Shown: positions 41,477 to 51,399 of the stretch, one piece after another
How the letters are laid out: each line of letters starts with the position of its first letter
How positions within the stretch are numbered: the first letter of the stretch is position 1
NCBI GenBank assembly: GCA_015075175.1
Contig: JABTUV010000001.1
Span: forward strand, 806,001-870,000
DNA: 64,000 nt
Source of the DNA: a bacterium
GTDB taxonomy: Bacteria > Hinthialibacterota > Hinthialibacteria > H5-UNCL2
Direction of reading: 5' to 3'
Position numbers and translations under genes: made by a program
The notes under the pieces: model-generated
The model's input: the letters and a program-made list of their open reading frames with translations, nothing else
Database searches by the model: none
What the model was told of the DNA's origin: nothing

Positions 41477-43841
41477 CTAGAAGCGGCGCCAAGCCTCGAT
41501 GTTCACGAAATCGCCGATGTAATCCCAGCGGCCCGATAGGTTGGAGCCGCCCGTACCCTGGCCGCCGTAAGCGGTCGAGCGCACGTCCAGGAAGTCCGGC
41601 AGACCCGGCGTGACTCCGGCAAACACCGGGTCCGCCGTGACCACGTTGCTGCCCAGAACCACGATGCTGGGATTGTTCACGTCGATGACCGACGTACCCA
41701 GCGCGTAGACTCCCTGTTGCACCAGCCCGCTGTGATGGACGGTGATGGGACTGGTCAGCGTGGTCACCACATCAATTCCGGTCTTGCCCGTCCCCGCGAT
41801 GATGGTGTTCTGGATGTCGACGGGCTGGCTCTGGAAGTTGGTGGCCTGCATCTTGAAGCCGCTGCCACAATTGAAGATGGTCGTGTGGTCCAACGTCCAG
41901 GCGGGGGAATTGATCTGGTTGGAGAAGACCCGCACGCCGGACGTGGCGCAATTCACCAGGGAGAGGTATTCCAGGCCGCCGATGAGAAGCGGCGTCGAGG
42001 GCGTTCCCTCGGTCTCCTGGCCCAGCGTGATGCCGTGGTTGACCGCCCCGATCACCTCTACAGTCGCCATGGTAACCGGGCTGGCGGCGGCGATCTCCAC
42101 ACCGCAGTTCAGCACGTTGGTGATCTTGGCGTTGGTGAGGCTGATGTTTCCCCCCGCCAACGACAGTCCGTTGTTGCTGCAGTTGCGGATGTCCACGTTG
42201 CTGACGGAAAGGTTGCCGGTGCTGGCCGCAGTGGCCTCCACGCGGATGCCGTTGCCTTGGTTGGTGAGGTTGCCGATAGCGGCTCCGTCCACGCCCACGT
42301 TGTTGATGGTGAAGTTGGCGTCGTTGGACAACCCCGGCGCGCGCACCACGATGGCATTGCCGCGGTTCACGCTGGTGGTGCTGGCCAGCGGGTTGTATGA
42401 CGTGTTCTCCAATTGCAGGTTCTCGAGCACGACGGTGCTGCCGGTTCCGGTGCGCCAGATCAGGAGTCCGGTCTGGCCGCAATTACGCACCAGGCAGCGC
42501 CGAATCTGGATGTTCATGTTGGCGACGGTCACTTCGGCGTCCGCCCAGAGCCCGATGGCGGGGCAGTTGTCCACGTACACATCCTCGATCACGTTGATCT
42601 GCCCGCCCCAGCGTACCGCAGACAACCCGTTGAAAGCGTCCGTGGGCAACGACGTATTGCCGATGCCGTTGGAGAGCGAGATCACGTTACGAATGATCGT
42701 CTCCGAGCCGGCGCGCTCCTCCAGGACGTTGGCCTGAATAGTACCGCCCTTGTTGCCCGCACCGAAGAAGTTCTGGATTTCGATGTAACCCTGCCCGTCG
42801 ATGAAATCCAGACCCCAGCAGGTGTTGGAGCTGCCCGGAAAGGTAGTTCCGTTGCCGATGGCGGTGCAGTTACGGATGATGGCGGATTCGGCGGTGCCCA
42901 TGTACCAGCCGCGATTCATGTTATAGCTGGCTTCGCAGTTCTCAAAATAGCTGCGCCCCCCCACGCCGTCGCGCACGCCGCCGGGGTTGGTGGAACTGTT
43001 GTGGATGCCCTGGTTGTTGGTGTCGTACCCGTTGTAGCTGAAGATGCAGTGGTAGTACCGGTCGTCCTGGCCGATCCGTACAATGCGGAAACCGTCGGCC
43101 GCGTTCCAGGTGAACACGCAGTTGTAAAAGTGACCCTGTTGCAGGCCCATTTGGGTAGCCGAACCGTTTCCGGCATTGCAATAGAAGCCCTCGGCATGGG
43201 ACGGCTGCAGATCCGTTGGTAGCCCCGACAATGATGGTGGGATGTTGAGCGATGCCGGAATCAGATTGATACAGGCGTTGTCGAAGCGGCTGGCCGTACC
43301 CACGTCCAGGGCGGGATCGCGCATGCCGTCCAGGGAAGTGGGCTGGTTGCTGCCATTGTTGCCGGTGATGAGCAGGTTGATGAACTTCAGCGTGCAGATT
43401 GGCCAGGCTGTTGCGTCCGCCGATCCCGATGGTGTTGGGGTTGGTCAGCCCTCCTCCGGTAATGGCCGGCGGCAGAATGATCAGGTCGCGCACCGTGATG
43501 GTGGCACCTGTTCCCGCCAATGAAATCGCTCCGTCTTCGCCGTCCCGCCATATGGTGGGACAGACGATGATGGGACGGTTGGCTGGATTGGCGCCCCGCA
43601 ACGTGATCTCCCGTCGCCGGGAGCCATGGTAACGGTCAACGATGCGTCCAATAGATACGTCCCCGCGTTGAAGATCACTTCGCCGGTAGCATCCGCGCTG
43701 GCCAGCACCGCGTTGATGGCCGCTTGGATGGTGGCGGCGTTGTCGGTGGGATTGACCGTTTGCGTCAGTGCCGGGGCGCCCGGACAGAGGGGCGGCCGCG
43801 GCCATGACCACGATAACCGAACTAGGTGAAGATGTTTTCAT
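41477..43841 (-). CDS. Secreted beta-helix protein A' (frameshifts near the 5' end)
   Basis: It starts at ATG 43841, 21 bases after gene B'. The N-terminus is spread over frames: 'MKTSSPSSVIVVMAAAAPL', then 'LASADATGEVIFNAGTYLLD', then 'EITLRGANPANRPIIVCPT' and 'GGLTNPNTIGIGGRNSLA'. From 43324 (MRDPALD) the frame is open for 615 codons to TAG 41477: 'GFRIVRIGQDDRYYHCIFSY', 'VTVANMNIQIRRCLVRNCGQ', 'VSNVDIRNCSNNGLSLAGGN', 'VDIQNTIIAGTGKTGIDVV'. Total about 785 residues. It is the same architecture and rung order as gene A (36692-39138), so the pair arose by duplication. Three or more single-base losses lie between 43330 and 43800. Confidence 0.78.
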
Positions 43842-43862
43842 GGTTTCTTGGGCCGTCGCTTC

Positions 43863-45777
43863 TTAGCGATAGGTTCCGGCGCTGCCGGAACCGCCGTATC
43901 TACCGCCGCCTCCTGCCAGGCGCCGATCTCAGTCACGTAGTCGCGGTCGACGCCGTTGGCGGCGCCCGCGTACGCGCCGGGCTGTCCGGCAGGAGCGCCA
44001 GCACGCCACGGTGGTCGGCGCCAGCCCGCCCAGAGCGCGGGTTGGCGGTGATGTCGGTCGCCGTCAAACCATCCCTGATGGTGTTGTTGGAGTTGAGGTT
44101 GAAGCCGCGCACTTGGAAGGTGGGCGCGAACGTGCCCGCATTGGGACCCGTGGTCACGTTGGTGATGGCTACCGTGCCGCCGTGCATCAGGTTGTTGTAC
44201 ACCAGCATCTCCTTGGAGCGCAGCGCCATGGCCGCAAGCCCCGGGAAAACAAAGGTGTTGTTGACGATCTTGATTCCCACCGCCGGCGGATCGGTCGCGG
44301 GCGCGTCGCTCTGGTTGGTGTCGTCGATGCCGTAGCGGGTGCAACGCAGCATGGTGTTGCCGGCTACCAGCACGTTGTTGGTACCCACGTTGGCGCCGGT
44401 GCGACCCAGGTTTTCCGGATCGAACGAGACCCCGTCGCGGCAATCGATCATCACGTTGTTGACGGCCGAGCTGTGCTCCGACTGGAACAGGATCGCGCCC
44501 TCCACGTTGCCGGCGCTGGGGCCCGAGCTCAACCCGCAGCGCGTGAACACATTGTTGCGGATGTTCATCACGCACGGCAGGTAGAAACTCCATACCCCGT
44601 AAACCGGGCAGTCCGTGAAGGTGCATTTCTCCACCAGTACGTCATACATGTTCTCGCCGAAGCCGACGCCGGTACCCTCGCGCGGAGTGAAGTCTTCGTT
44701 GCGGACCACCACGTTGTACAGATTGGTCCCCGGGTCCGGATAGGTCATCTGCGTGCTGTAGCCCAGAACCACGTACATGCCGGTGCTGTTGCTGTCGCCG
44801 TTGGCCACGTTGTCGTGGATGTAAACGTCGCGTCCATAGCCGTAAATCAGGACCGACTCACTGTCCACGCGGCGGGTGAAGTCGTTGTTGTAGATTTCCA
44901 CGCTTTCGATCCGGCCGCGCAAGCATACGGCGTTGTTTTCCATGATTTCCCCGACTCCGCCGCCGAAGACGTTGCCGTAAATGCGGAGGTTGCGCATGGG
45001 CGTGCCGGTGGGACCGTTGGCCGCCCCAACCGGATTGTAGTCGGTCGCTAGGAAGATGCCCGAAACCTCGGCGTCGTCAAACTCGGTCGTCGTGCCGGTG
45101 CGCGGAAAGTAGTTGTTGCGGATGGTCACGTCGCCGTGGGGCGAGTTGAATTGAATGCCGCGGCTGTGGGCGGCGAAAGTGCAGTCTTCGATGAGCACCG
45201 GTCCTGCGGTTGGATCTGCGGCGCTGAAGAACACGCACACCTCATTGTCGATGCCCGCGTCCACCGCGTTGCTGAAGTTGCAGTTGCGGATGGTTACGTT
45301 GGCGCCCGTGTCCAGGCGCACCCCCGCGCCCGGTGAGTCGAACGAGAGCGGGTTGCTGACCAGCCCGTCGCCCACGCCCGAGGCGGGGTTGATGATGGTG
45401 CAGTTCTCCAACAGGATGTTGGAGGAGGTCTGCGTAAAGCGCAAAAGGAACGACCGGTTAGGATTGCGTTGTCCCAGCGTGCTCTTGCCGTCAATGACCA
45501 GGTTGCGGAAGGTCACGTTTCCGGCCGTCACGGTGAAGCCCATACGCCGCAATGTGATGCTTGGATTCTGTCCCTGGATGGTGCAGGAGACGCCGACGAA
45601 GTAGTTCTGGTCCGCCTCCAGGTTGGAGACGACGGTAATGGTACCGCCCGGACCGACTTGACTGATCGCCGCGGCCATGTCGGGCGTTCCGCCGCTGGGC
45701 ACGGTTATCTGCGCCCAGCCCGGACCTGCCGCCCAGACGGCCAGCAGGCATGCGCAGCAAAATGCCAGCTTTCTCAT
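43863..45777 (-). CDS. Secreted beta-helix protein B' (one frameshift near the 3' end)
   Basis: ATG 45777 has GGAGGTG upstream; an in-frame ATG at 45822 precedes the signal peptide ('LAFCCACLLAVWAAGPGWA') and is not used. It is paralogous to gene B: 'NVTIRNCNFSNAVDAGIDNE', 'VTIRNNYFPRTGTTTEFDDA', 'VLVAGNTMLRCTRYGIDDTN', 'VGIKIVNNTFVFPGLAAMAL'. Near 43950-44000 the frame changes. The end then reads 'NGVDRDYVTEIGAWQEAAV' and, after another shift, '-YR' TAA at 43863, matching the 'ERYR' end of gene B. About 637 residues. It is the first gene of the four-gene minus-strand array; a possible promoter lies at 46046-46074. Confidence 0.8.
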
Positions 45778-46045
45778 TGTCCACCTCCGTGTTTTTTTCA
45801 CTGCCTCTGGTTCACGATTCATCCGAAGGCACGCTATGAGCCTTCATCCCGACTGGCACAGACTGCTACCATAGTCGCAGGGTGTGAAGTCTTGTTGTCG
45901 TTCGAGCTTGAAAACGGTAAAATAGAAAGTTCGCGCGGCGGTTACCACCTCCTTAACTTGCGGTCGACGTAGCCCGTGATGGCAAGTGGGGTTCCCGCGG
46001 AAGCCGGGGCGGCGCCAGACCTTAAGGCATTACATTTGTCTGAAT

Positions 46046-46074
46046 AGGTTAACACATCGTCGGCCCCTGGTCAA
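46046..46074 (-). promoter_or_regulatory. Possible sigma-70 promoter for the beta-helix array
   Basis: On the minus strand TTGACC (46074-46069), 17-base spacer, TAACCT (46051-46046). It lies about 270 bases before the start of gene B'. Confidence 0.5.
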
Positions 46075-46182
46075 GCTATTTTATTGAAATTCATTCAACT
46101 GCCGGGTGAGTCTCACTTGTCGAGCCGCGTCGCTTGCGCCCACGTCCCAGGCGCACACAGGGTTCCGGTCGCCTGCGACCCC

Positions 46183-46395
46183 GGCTGTCGTTTCGCCCCC
46201 GGCTGTCATATCGCCCCCGGCTGTCGTTTCACCCCCGGCTGTCATTTCACCCCCGGTTGTCATTTCGCCCCCGGCTGTCATTTCGACCGAAGGGAGAAAT
46301 CCTGGGCTTGGCGTGCGGCGTCCGATCCATGCTGGGAAAGATTTCTGCCTGCGGTCGAAATGGCAGGTTGGCCCCCCTTCAGTCGAAATGACAGT
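46183..46395. repeat. Tandem CCCCCGGCTGTCATTTC units joined to a TTTCGACCGAAGGGAG inverted repeat
   Basis: About six 18-base units of the form CCCCCGGCTGTCATTTCG (46186-46285) run into TCATTTCGACCGAAGGGAGA, whose inverted partner CCTTCAGTCGAAATGACAG closes the element near 46395. The second part belongs to a repeat widely seen in unrelated bacterial genomes. Confidence 0.75.
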
Positions 46396-46495
46396 GTGCC
46401 GTCCGACCATTCCCGTATCGCCGCGCGGCAGTCGGGCACGGACCAAGCTGGGCAGCCATAGGTTGGGATTGTCACGCACGTTTTTCCCGATCTCA

Positions 46496-46524
46496 TTGAC
46501 AAGGGGCAAACGCAGCTCTATGAC
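46496..46524 (+). promoter_or_regulatory. Sigma-70 promoter of gdhA
   Basis: TTGACA (46496-46501), 17-base spacer, TATGAC (46519-46524), 56 bases before the start codon. Confidence 0.75.
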
Positions 46525-46579
46525 ATTGATTGAATGTCTAGAATTACCACTTTTCCCCCCCGATAAGGAGTTGGCTTGC

Positions 46580-47815
46580 ATGGATCTCTTCACCCCGACT
46601 TACAACATGGCCGTGCAACAATTGGAGAATACCGCCCTGGCGATGGGCCTGGACGAGAACGTCCTGTCGCGCCTGCGCGTGCCCAAGCGGGCGGTGATGG
46701 TCACCGTTCCCACGCGCATGGACGACGGCAGCACGCACACGTTCATCGGCTATCGCGTGCAGCATTCGCTCACCAGCGGCCCCGCCAAGGGCGGGATTCG
46801 CTATCATCCCGCCGTAGACCTGGGCGAAGTCGCCGCCCTGGCCATGTGGATGAGCTGGAAGTGCGCCTTGATGAACCTGCCCTTCGGCGGCGCCAAGGGC
46901 GGCATTACCTGCGATCCCTCCAAGATGTCCATCGGCGAAGTCGAGCGCATGACGCGCCGCTTTACGGCTGAAATCATCACGCTCATCGGCCCGGAGCGGG
47001 ACGTGATGGCCCCCGATGTCAACACCAACGCCCAGACCATGGCCTGGATCATGGACACTTACAGCATGTACGTGGGATACGCCTGTCCCGAGGTGGTGAC
47101 GGGCAAGCCGGTCGGCATCGGAGGCACCTACGGACGTACCGAGGCGACGGGGCGCGGCGTCGTTTATACCACCTGCGACACGCTGGACGTGTTGGGGATG
47201 AAGGTGTCTGAATGCACGGCGGTGGTGCAGGGATACGGCAACGTGGGCGCCGTCGCGGCGGAGGACCTGCACGAATTGGGCGCCAGAGTGGTCGCCGTCT
47301 CGGACGTGCATACGGCCCTCTTCAACGACAAGGGCCTGGACATCCCGCGCGTGAGCGCCTGGGTGCGGGAGCACGGCACGCTGGTGGGCTATCCCGAAGC
47401 CGAGGCCATTCCGCGCGACGACGTGCTGTACCTGCCCTGCGATATTCTCGTGGCCGCGGCGCTGGAGCGCACCTTCACGCAGGAGAACGCCTCCCGCGTC
47501 CAGTGCAAGGTGTTGGCGGAAGGCGCCAATGAATCCCTGCCGGGCCGACAAATTCTTTTGGACAAGGGCGTCTTCATTATTCACATTCTCGCAACGCCGG
47601 CGGCGTGACCATCGTACTTCAGTGGGTTGCGGACGTGCAAAATGTTCTGGACCGCCGACGAAATCCGCAGCCGCCTCAAGCACCTGATGGACGATGCCTT
47701 CAACCGCGTCTACCGGCTGTCGACCGAGCGCAATCTGGACATGCGCACGGCGGCGCTGTGGCTGGGCATCTCGAAGGTTGCGGCGGAGAAGTCCGTGCGC
47801 GGGCTGTTCCCGTGA
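46580..47815 (+). CDS. gdhA: Glutamate dehydrogenase (Glu/Leu/Phe/Val family), frameshifted near the 3' end
   Basis: It interconverts glutamate with 2-oxoglutarate and ammonia using NAD(P). ATG 46580 has AAGGAG nine bases away. The intact part (343 codons) shows 'GPAKGGIRYHPAVDLGEVAA' with the substrate lysine region, 'NLPFGGAKGGITCDPSKMS', 'ERDVMAPDVNTNAQTMAWIM', 'TGRGVVYTTCDTL' and the Rossmann motif 'VVQGYGNVGAVAAEDL'. Then 'LLDKGVFII' breaks up. Within about 60 bases some five single-base losses separate it from 'MFWTADEIRSRLKHLMDDAF' and 'DMRTAALWLGISKVAAEK', the normal C-terminus ending at 47815. The restored length is about 415 residues, as expected. All the lesions are deletions, which points to sequence error. 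Confidence 0.85.
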
Positions 47816-48289
47816 GAGCAGAAGGGACAGTCACTTATTTCGGCCGACCGTCCGCCGATGGCGCGGAGGGAATGCTTCGGCAATGGATGTCTGCATTTTA
47901 AAGATGGGCCCTGAGAGGGTTTCGGGAGAAGAAAAACCGAGTCCTCGAGTAGCGGCGCGCCGGTTAGTCTGCTTGAAGTGCGAGATGTAGCTACGCGCCG
48001 CGTATCGAGAGGACGGTCGGCGGGACGAGGGACAATCCCCCACGAGGCTTCGCCTCACCCGTAGAGGATAAAAACCGAGGCAGCTCCGAAGGCGGCATGC
48101 TTGCGTCCAGCCCGTCCTCTCGATACGCCGGAGTACCGGCTACTCGAGGACTCGGTTTTTCTTGCTTTCGCCAGTCAATGAGGGGCCATTTTGAGAGCAG
48201 GCGCCGATTTCCGAAGATGGATGCGTGCGTGAGGCGAGGCAGGTCGGCGGAAATTGGTGACTGTCCCGAGGCTGTCCCGGCGTTCCCGT
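47816..48289. other. Gene-free repeat-rich region between gdhA and the NodB-like gene
   Basis: No gene is seen. It carries two CTCGAG/CTCGATACG repeat copies (see 47925-48165) separated by a short spacer, plus unassigned sequence on either side. Confidence 0.55.
47925..48165. repeat. Inverted pair of CTCGATACG...GGACTCGGTTTTT repeats
   Basis: The left copy (47933-48013) is inverted: AAAAACCGAGTCCTCGAGTA ... GTATCGAGAGG. The right copy (48117-48161) is the direct form and shares 43 bases with the core of the MITE-like element at 25955-25997. Confidence 0.75.
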
Positions 48290-49690
48290 CTACCGGCGCT
48301 TGAGCAATCGATAGCTCCACAGCATGCGCCGGCCCATTTCGGCGACGTTGCGGCCCTCGAAATCGGGCGGGAAAATCGGCCAGGTGCCTTTGACCTGGAA
48401 CGGCTTCCAGGCCGCTTCCATCTCGGGAAGGGAAGGATAGGGCGGACCGCGGCGGAGGGGCAGGCGCTCGGGAATGTGTCCCCGGGCGGCCCAACCGGAT
48501 AATCCCTCGGCCAAGGTATTGACCAAGTCGCCCGGCGACAGGCGGCAGCCTCCCACGACGAGTTCATGCGGCATGGGTCGATCGTGGGCTAGACCGGCTG
48601 CAAACACGCGCAGCGCCGGCAGGAGGTCGTGCATGGCCAGCTCGCCGGCCGCGGTTTCCTCCGGCGGAGCGACGGCCGGCCCCAGCGGCGAGGTCAGCGT
48701 GACGCGCACGGGCAGTTTGCCTTGCGGGTCTGCGCCCAGGTACGTCTCGACCAGCGCGGCCAGTACCTCCGCCGCCGACAGCGTGTCCTCGCCCAGGTCG
48801 ACCGGCCCCAGCCGGCGCAGGATGCGGTCTGACGCATCCAGCACCGTATCCAGCGTCACTTCCACGGGCCGACCGAGCGGATAGCGGGCCAACAGGTCTT
48901 CGTAGTTGATCCACTCCAGGCCCGGCTCGCGCAGCAGCCAGTCGAGGAACTCTTCCACGTAATTGAAAAAGAAGTCGGTCTGCTCGGCCGGGCGCAGGGG
49001 GGCGGGCAGCCAGGCTTCCGGCGCCGGGTTCCGGCCCTCCGCGAAGTTCACTGCGTCCCAGAACACCTTGGTCACGGCCATGGCCGGGTGGCTGAAGGGC
49101 ACGATCACGCCGTGGTCCGAGTCGGCGGTTTCCGCCATCGCCACGAAGCGCTCCTGAGCCGCCCGCAGGGGGTTTTCCAAGTCGATGAAGGTCTCCATCG
49201 CCATGCCGTAACGGAGCGTCAGGGCGCCGCAATACGAGGTGGGAATGCGATGGGGATCGCAGACGTAGGCGCCCGCGCTGATGGGAATGCCCATCTCCTT
49301 CATGGCGGCGATGACCTGGGGCGCCCAGGACTTGCCGGGCGGCACGTCGCATACCGGGCGCTTGCCGGTAATCGCCTCGACGTCGGCGACGCCCGCCTCC
49401 TCGCGTTCCAGTACCGCCGCGAGGCCGTCCTCCCAGCCACAGGCGTCCAGATAGACGGAAAACACCGGGGGACGCGAATGCCAGTTGCTGTGGTAGCCGA
49501 TTTCGTGCGGCCGCAGGGCGAACAGCACGTCGGTGCGGTCGCGCCGGCGAAGCGCCCGCGCCTTTTCGGCGACCAGGCAGAAGCTGCCCCTCACGTCCCG
49601 CCGCGACAAGAGCCGCGCCCATGACAGGAGCGCGTCGTCCGCCTCCGGCGTGATGTAGTCTTCAGTGTCGAAGCTCCACAGGATGTACAT
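48290..49690 (-). CDS. NodB-like polysaccharide deacetylase family protein
   Basis: 466 residues. The N-terminal half resembles NodB-fold deacetylases: 'LWSFDTEDYI' gives the catalytic/metal Asp, 'RPHEIGYHSNWHSRP' the metal histidines, and 'VPFSHPAMAVTKVFWD' the C-terminal groove histidine. A ~150-residue C-terminal region after 'WINYEDLLARYPL' has no motif I recognise. There is no signal peptide, so it may act on a cytoplasmic or lipid-linked substrate. ATG 49690 lies two bases from the arm of a palindromic repeat and has no ribosome-binding site of its own. Confidence 0.72.
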   Translation of the reverse strand: MYILWSFDTEDYITPEADDALLSWARLLSRRDVRGSFCLVAEKARALRRRDRTDVLFALRPHEIGYHSNWHSRPPVFSVYLDACGWEDGLAAVLEREEAGVADVEAITGKRPVCDVPPGKSWAPQVIAAMKEMGIPISAGAYVCDPHRIPTSYCGALTLRYGMAMETFIDLENPLRAAQERFVAMAETADSDHGVIVPFSHPAMAVTKVFWDAVNFAEGRNPAPEAWLPAPLRPAEQTDFFFNYVEEFLDWLLREPGLEWINYEDLLARYPLGRPVEVTLDTVLDASDRILRRLGPVDLGEDTLSAAEVLAALVETYLGADPQGKLPVRVTLTSPLGPAVAPPEETAAGELAMHDLLPALRVFAAGLAHDRPMPHELVVGGCRLSPGDLVNTLAEGLSGWAARGHIPERLPLRRGPPYPSLPEMEAAWKPFQVKGTWPIFPPDFEGRNVAEMGRRMLWSYRLLKRR

Positions 49691-49692
49691 AC

Positions 49693-49781
49693 GGAAAAAT
49701 AGGGTCAGCGCCTATTTTTTCGGCAACTGTCGCGATCTCGCAGCTACTGGCGGCAAAAATAGGCGCTGACCCTATTTTTCC
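49693..49781. repeat. Second copy of the AGGGTCAGCGCCTA palindrome
   Basis: GGAAAAATAGGGTCAGCGCC at 49693 and its inverse GGCGCTGACCCTATTTTTCC near 49763-49781 enclose a ~33-base centre. It is related to the copy at 28513-28606, with one A/T fewer per arm. The TAG of bioB lies at its outer edge. Confidence 0.8.
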
Positions 49782-50796
49782 TATTTTTCCGCCGTGGCGC
49801 GTTCCAACAGATGCGGCCGGTCGTGGACCAGGCCCAGGTCGGCGACCATGCGCAAGTCTTCTTCCACCGGACGGCCGTAAGTCGTCAGATAGTTGCCGAG
49901 CATGGCGGCGTTGGCGCCGGCGTAGAACATCCAGCTCTGCTGATCGCGCAGGTTGGCCTCGCGCCCGCCGCAGATGCGGATGTCGGCGCGGGGGTGGATG
50001 AGGCGCGCGATGGAAATGCAGCGCAGCGCCTCGCGCGGCGTGATCCGCGCCGCCCCCTCCAGCGGCGTGCCGGCAATCGGATTGAGAAAGTTGAGCGGCA
50101 GCGAATCAGCGCCGATTTCCGCCAGGGTGAACAAAGGTCCAGCCGATCCGATAGCCTCGCCCATGCCGAAGATGCCGCCCGAGCAGGCTTCATGCCCGCC
50201 GCCCGCACCGCCGAGAGCGTCGCCAGCCGCTCGGCGTAGCCGTGCGTGGTGCAAATCCTAGGAAAAAAGCGCTCGCTGGTCTCCAGGTTGTGGTTGACCA
50301 TCTCCATGCCGGCCGCGGCCAGTTCGGCCGCCTGCTCGGCGGTGAGAATCCCCAGCGAGCCGCCGCGGCGGATTTCACTGCGCTCGGCCATGCCGGCCAG
50401 CGTCTCCTTGAAATGCTCCATCTCGCGTTCGCTCGGGCCGTAACCGGAGACCACGAAGCCGAAGCAGCGCGCGCCGTTCTTCTCGGCGTCCACCGCCGCG
50501 CCGACGATCTTATCCACCGGCATAAGCCCGTACACGGGCGCGTCGGTCTTGTAGCGGGCCGCCTGCGAGCAAAAGCTGCAGTCCTCGCTGCACGCGCCCG
50601 ACTTAGCGTTGACGATGGAGCAGAACTCGATGCGGTCGCCCTTGAAATGCAGCCTCACCTTGTTGGCCGCGTACATGAGGTCGTGGAGATCGACGGCATT
50701 GCCGCAGAGCCTCTCCGCCTCGGGGCGCGTGATCGCCCCGCCGGCGATGATGCGCTCCGCCAGCGCCGACAGATGCTCGGGAAAAAACGTCGCCAT
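49781..50796 (-). CDS. bioB: Biotin synthase (one frameshift)
   Basis: A radical-SAM enzyme that inserts sulfur into dethiobiotin. From ATG 50796: 'DLHDLMYAANKVRLHFKGDR', then the 4Fe-4S cluster motif CxxxCxxC in 'SGACSEDCSFCSQAARYKTD', 'FGFVVSGYGPSEREMEHF', 'MEMVNHNLETSERFFPRICT'. Near 50185 one base is missing; the other frame continues 'CSGGIFGMGEAIGSAG', 'LPLNFLNPIAGTPLEG', 'RICGGREANLRDQQSWMFYA' and 'GANAAMLGNYLTTYGR'. The restored length is about 338 residues, normal for BioB. No other biotin gene is adjacent. Confidence 0.9.
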
Positions 50797-50876
50797 GTCG
50801 CATGGATCCTCTCGTACCTGAATGAACGTACCTGCCCTTTCAGTTTACCTTGCGCGGCGGCCAAATCCAATCCCCT

Positions 50877-51050
50877 TGTAGGGTGCGCACCGCGCACCGA
50901 CCGCACCGCGCACCGACGCCACCGCGCACCGATCGCACCGCGCACCGATCGCACCGCGCACCGACCGCACCGCGCACCGAGGCCACCCGCGCCAGCAAGC
51001 TGGCGCACTCCACACTCCCCCCTTAACAGGGGGGGCCGGGGGCATTGCGG
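50877..51050. repeat. 15-base tandem repeat (GCACCGCGCACCGAC) plus composite repeat
   Basis: It begins GTAGGGTGCGCACCGCGCACC, the arm of the palindrome at 56105-56173, expanded into about seven 15-base units to ~50985. A GCCAGCAAGCTGGCGCACTC hairpin and a CCCCCCTTAACAGGGGGG hairpin follow to ~51050. Confidence 0.8.
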
Positions 51051-51052
51051 CG

Positions 51053-51388
51053 CTACCGATTATGCCGGTAGAGCAGCACGCGCACGATCTCCTGTGTGAC
51101 CAGTCCCTCTTCGATCATGCCGTCCAGCGCAGGCAGAAAGGCGTCGATCTTGTCGGGAGCGTCCACGATCTCGACCACCATGGGCAGGTCTTCGGAGAGA
51201 CGCAGGATTTTGGCCGTATGCAGGCGGCTGTTGGCGCCGAAGCCGAGCGTGCCGCGCAAGACGGTCGCCCCGGCCAGCCCCATCTCGCGCGCCTTCAGCA
51301 CGATGGCTTCGTAGAGCGGCCGTCCGTCGTGCTTGTCGTTCTCCCCCACGAAGATGCGCAGGAGTTCCGCGTACATCGGCGTTTTCAT
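51053..51388 (-). CDS. DUF190 PII-like protein
   Basis: 111 residues from ATG 51388 (GGAGG five bases upstream). 'AELLRIFVGENDKHDGRPLY', 'EAIVLKAREMGLAGATVLRG' and 'GFGANSRLHTAKILRLSEDL' form a ferredoxin-like, PII-type fold. DUF190 genes are regularly adjacent to crcB, as here, and are thought to modulate fluoride export. The exact ligand is not known. The stop TAG is followed at once by repeat sequence. Confidence 0.88.
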   Translation of the reverse strand: MKTPMYAELLRIFVGENDKHDGRPLYEAIVLKAREMGLAGATVLRGTLGFGANSRLHTAKILRLSEDLPMVVEIVDAPDKIDAFLPALDGMIEEGLVTQEIVRVLLYRHNR

Positions 51389-51399
51389 GCCCGCCTCCC

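Larger units (their letters stand above)
45778..46579. other. Large divergent intergenic region between the beta-helix array and gdhA
   Basis: About 800 bases without a gene. It holds a minus-strand promoter (46046-46074), a tandem 18-base repeat (46183-46285), a GTCATTTCGACCGAAGGGAG element with its inverse CCCTTCAGTCGAAATGACAG (46270-46395), and the gdhA promoter (46496-46524). Confidence 0.65.

Noticed and set aside
46183-46290. Possible CRISPR array or integron site array
   Set aside because: 18-base units without spacers; no integrase or cas gene.
50877-50990. Possible CRISPR array
   Set aside because: Units are 15 bases and directly tandem with no unique spacers, and no cas gene is nearby.
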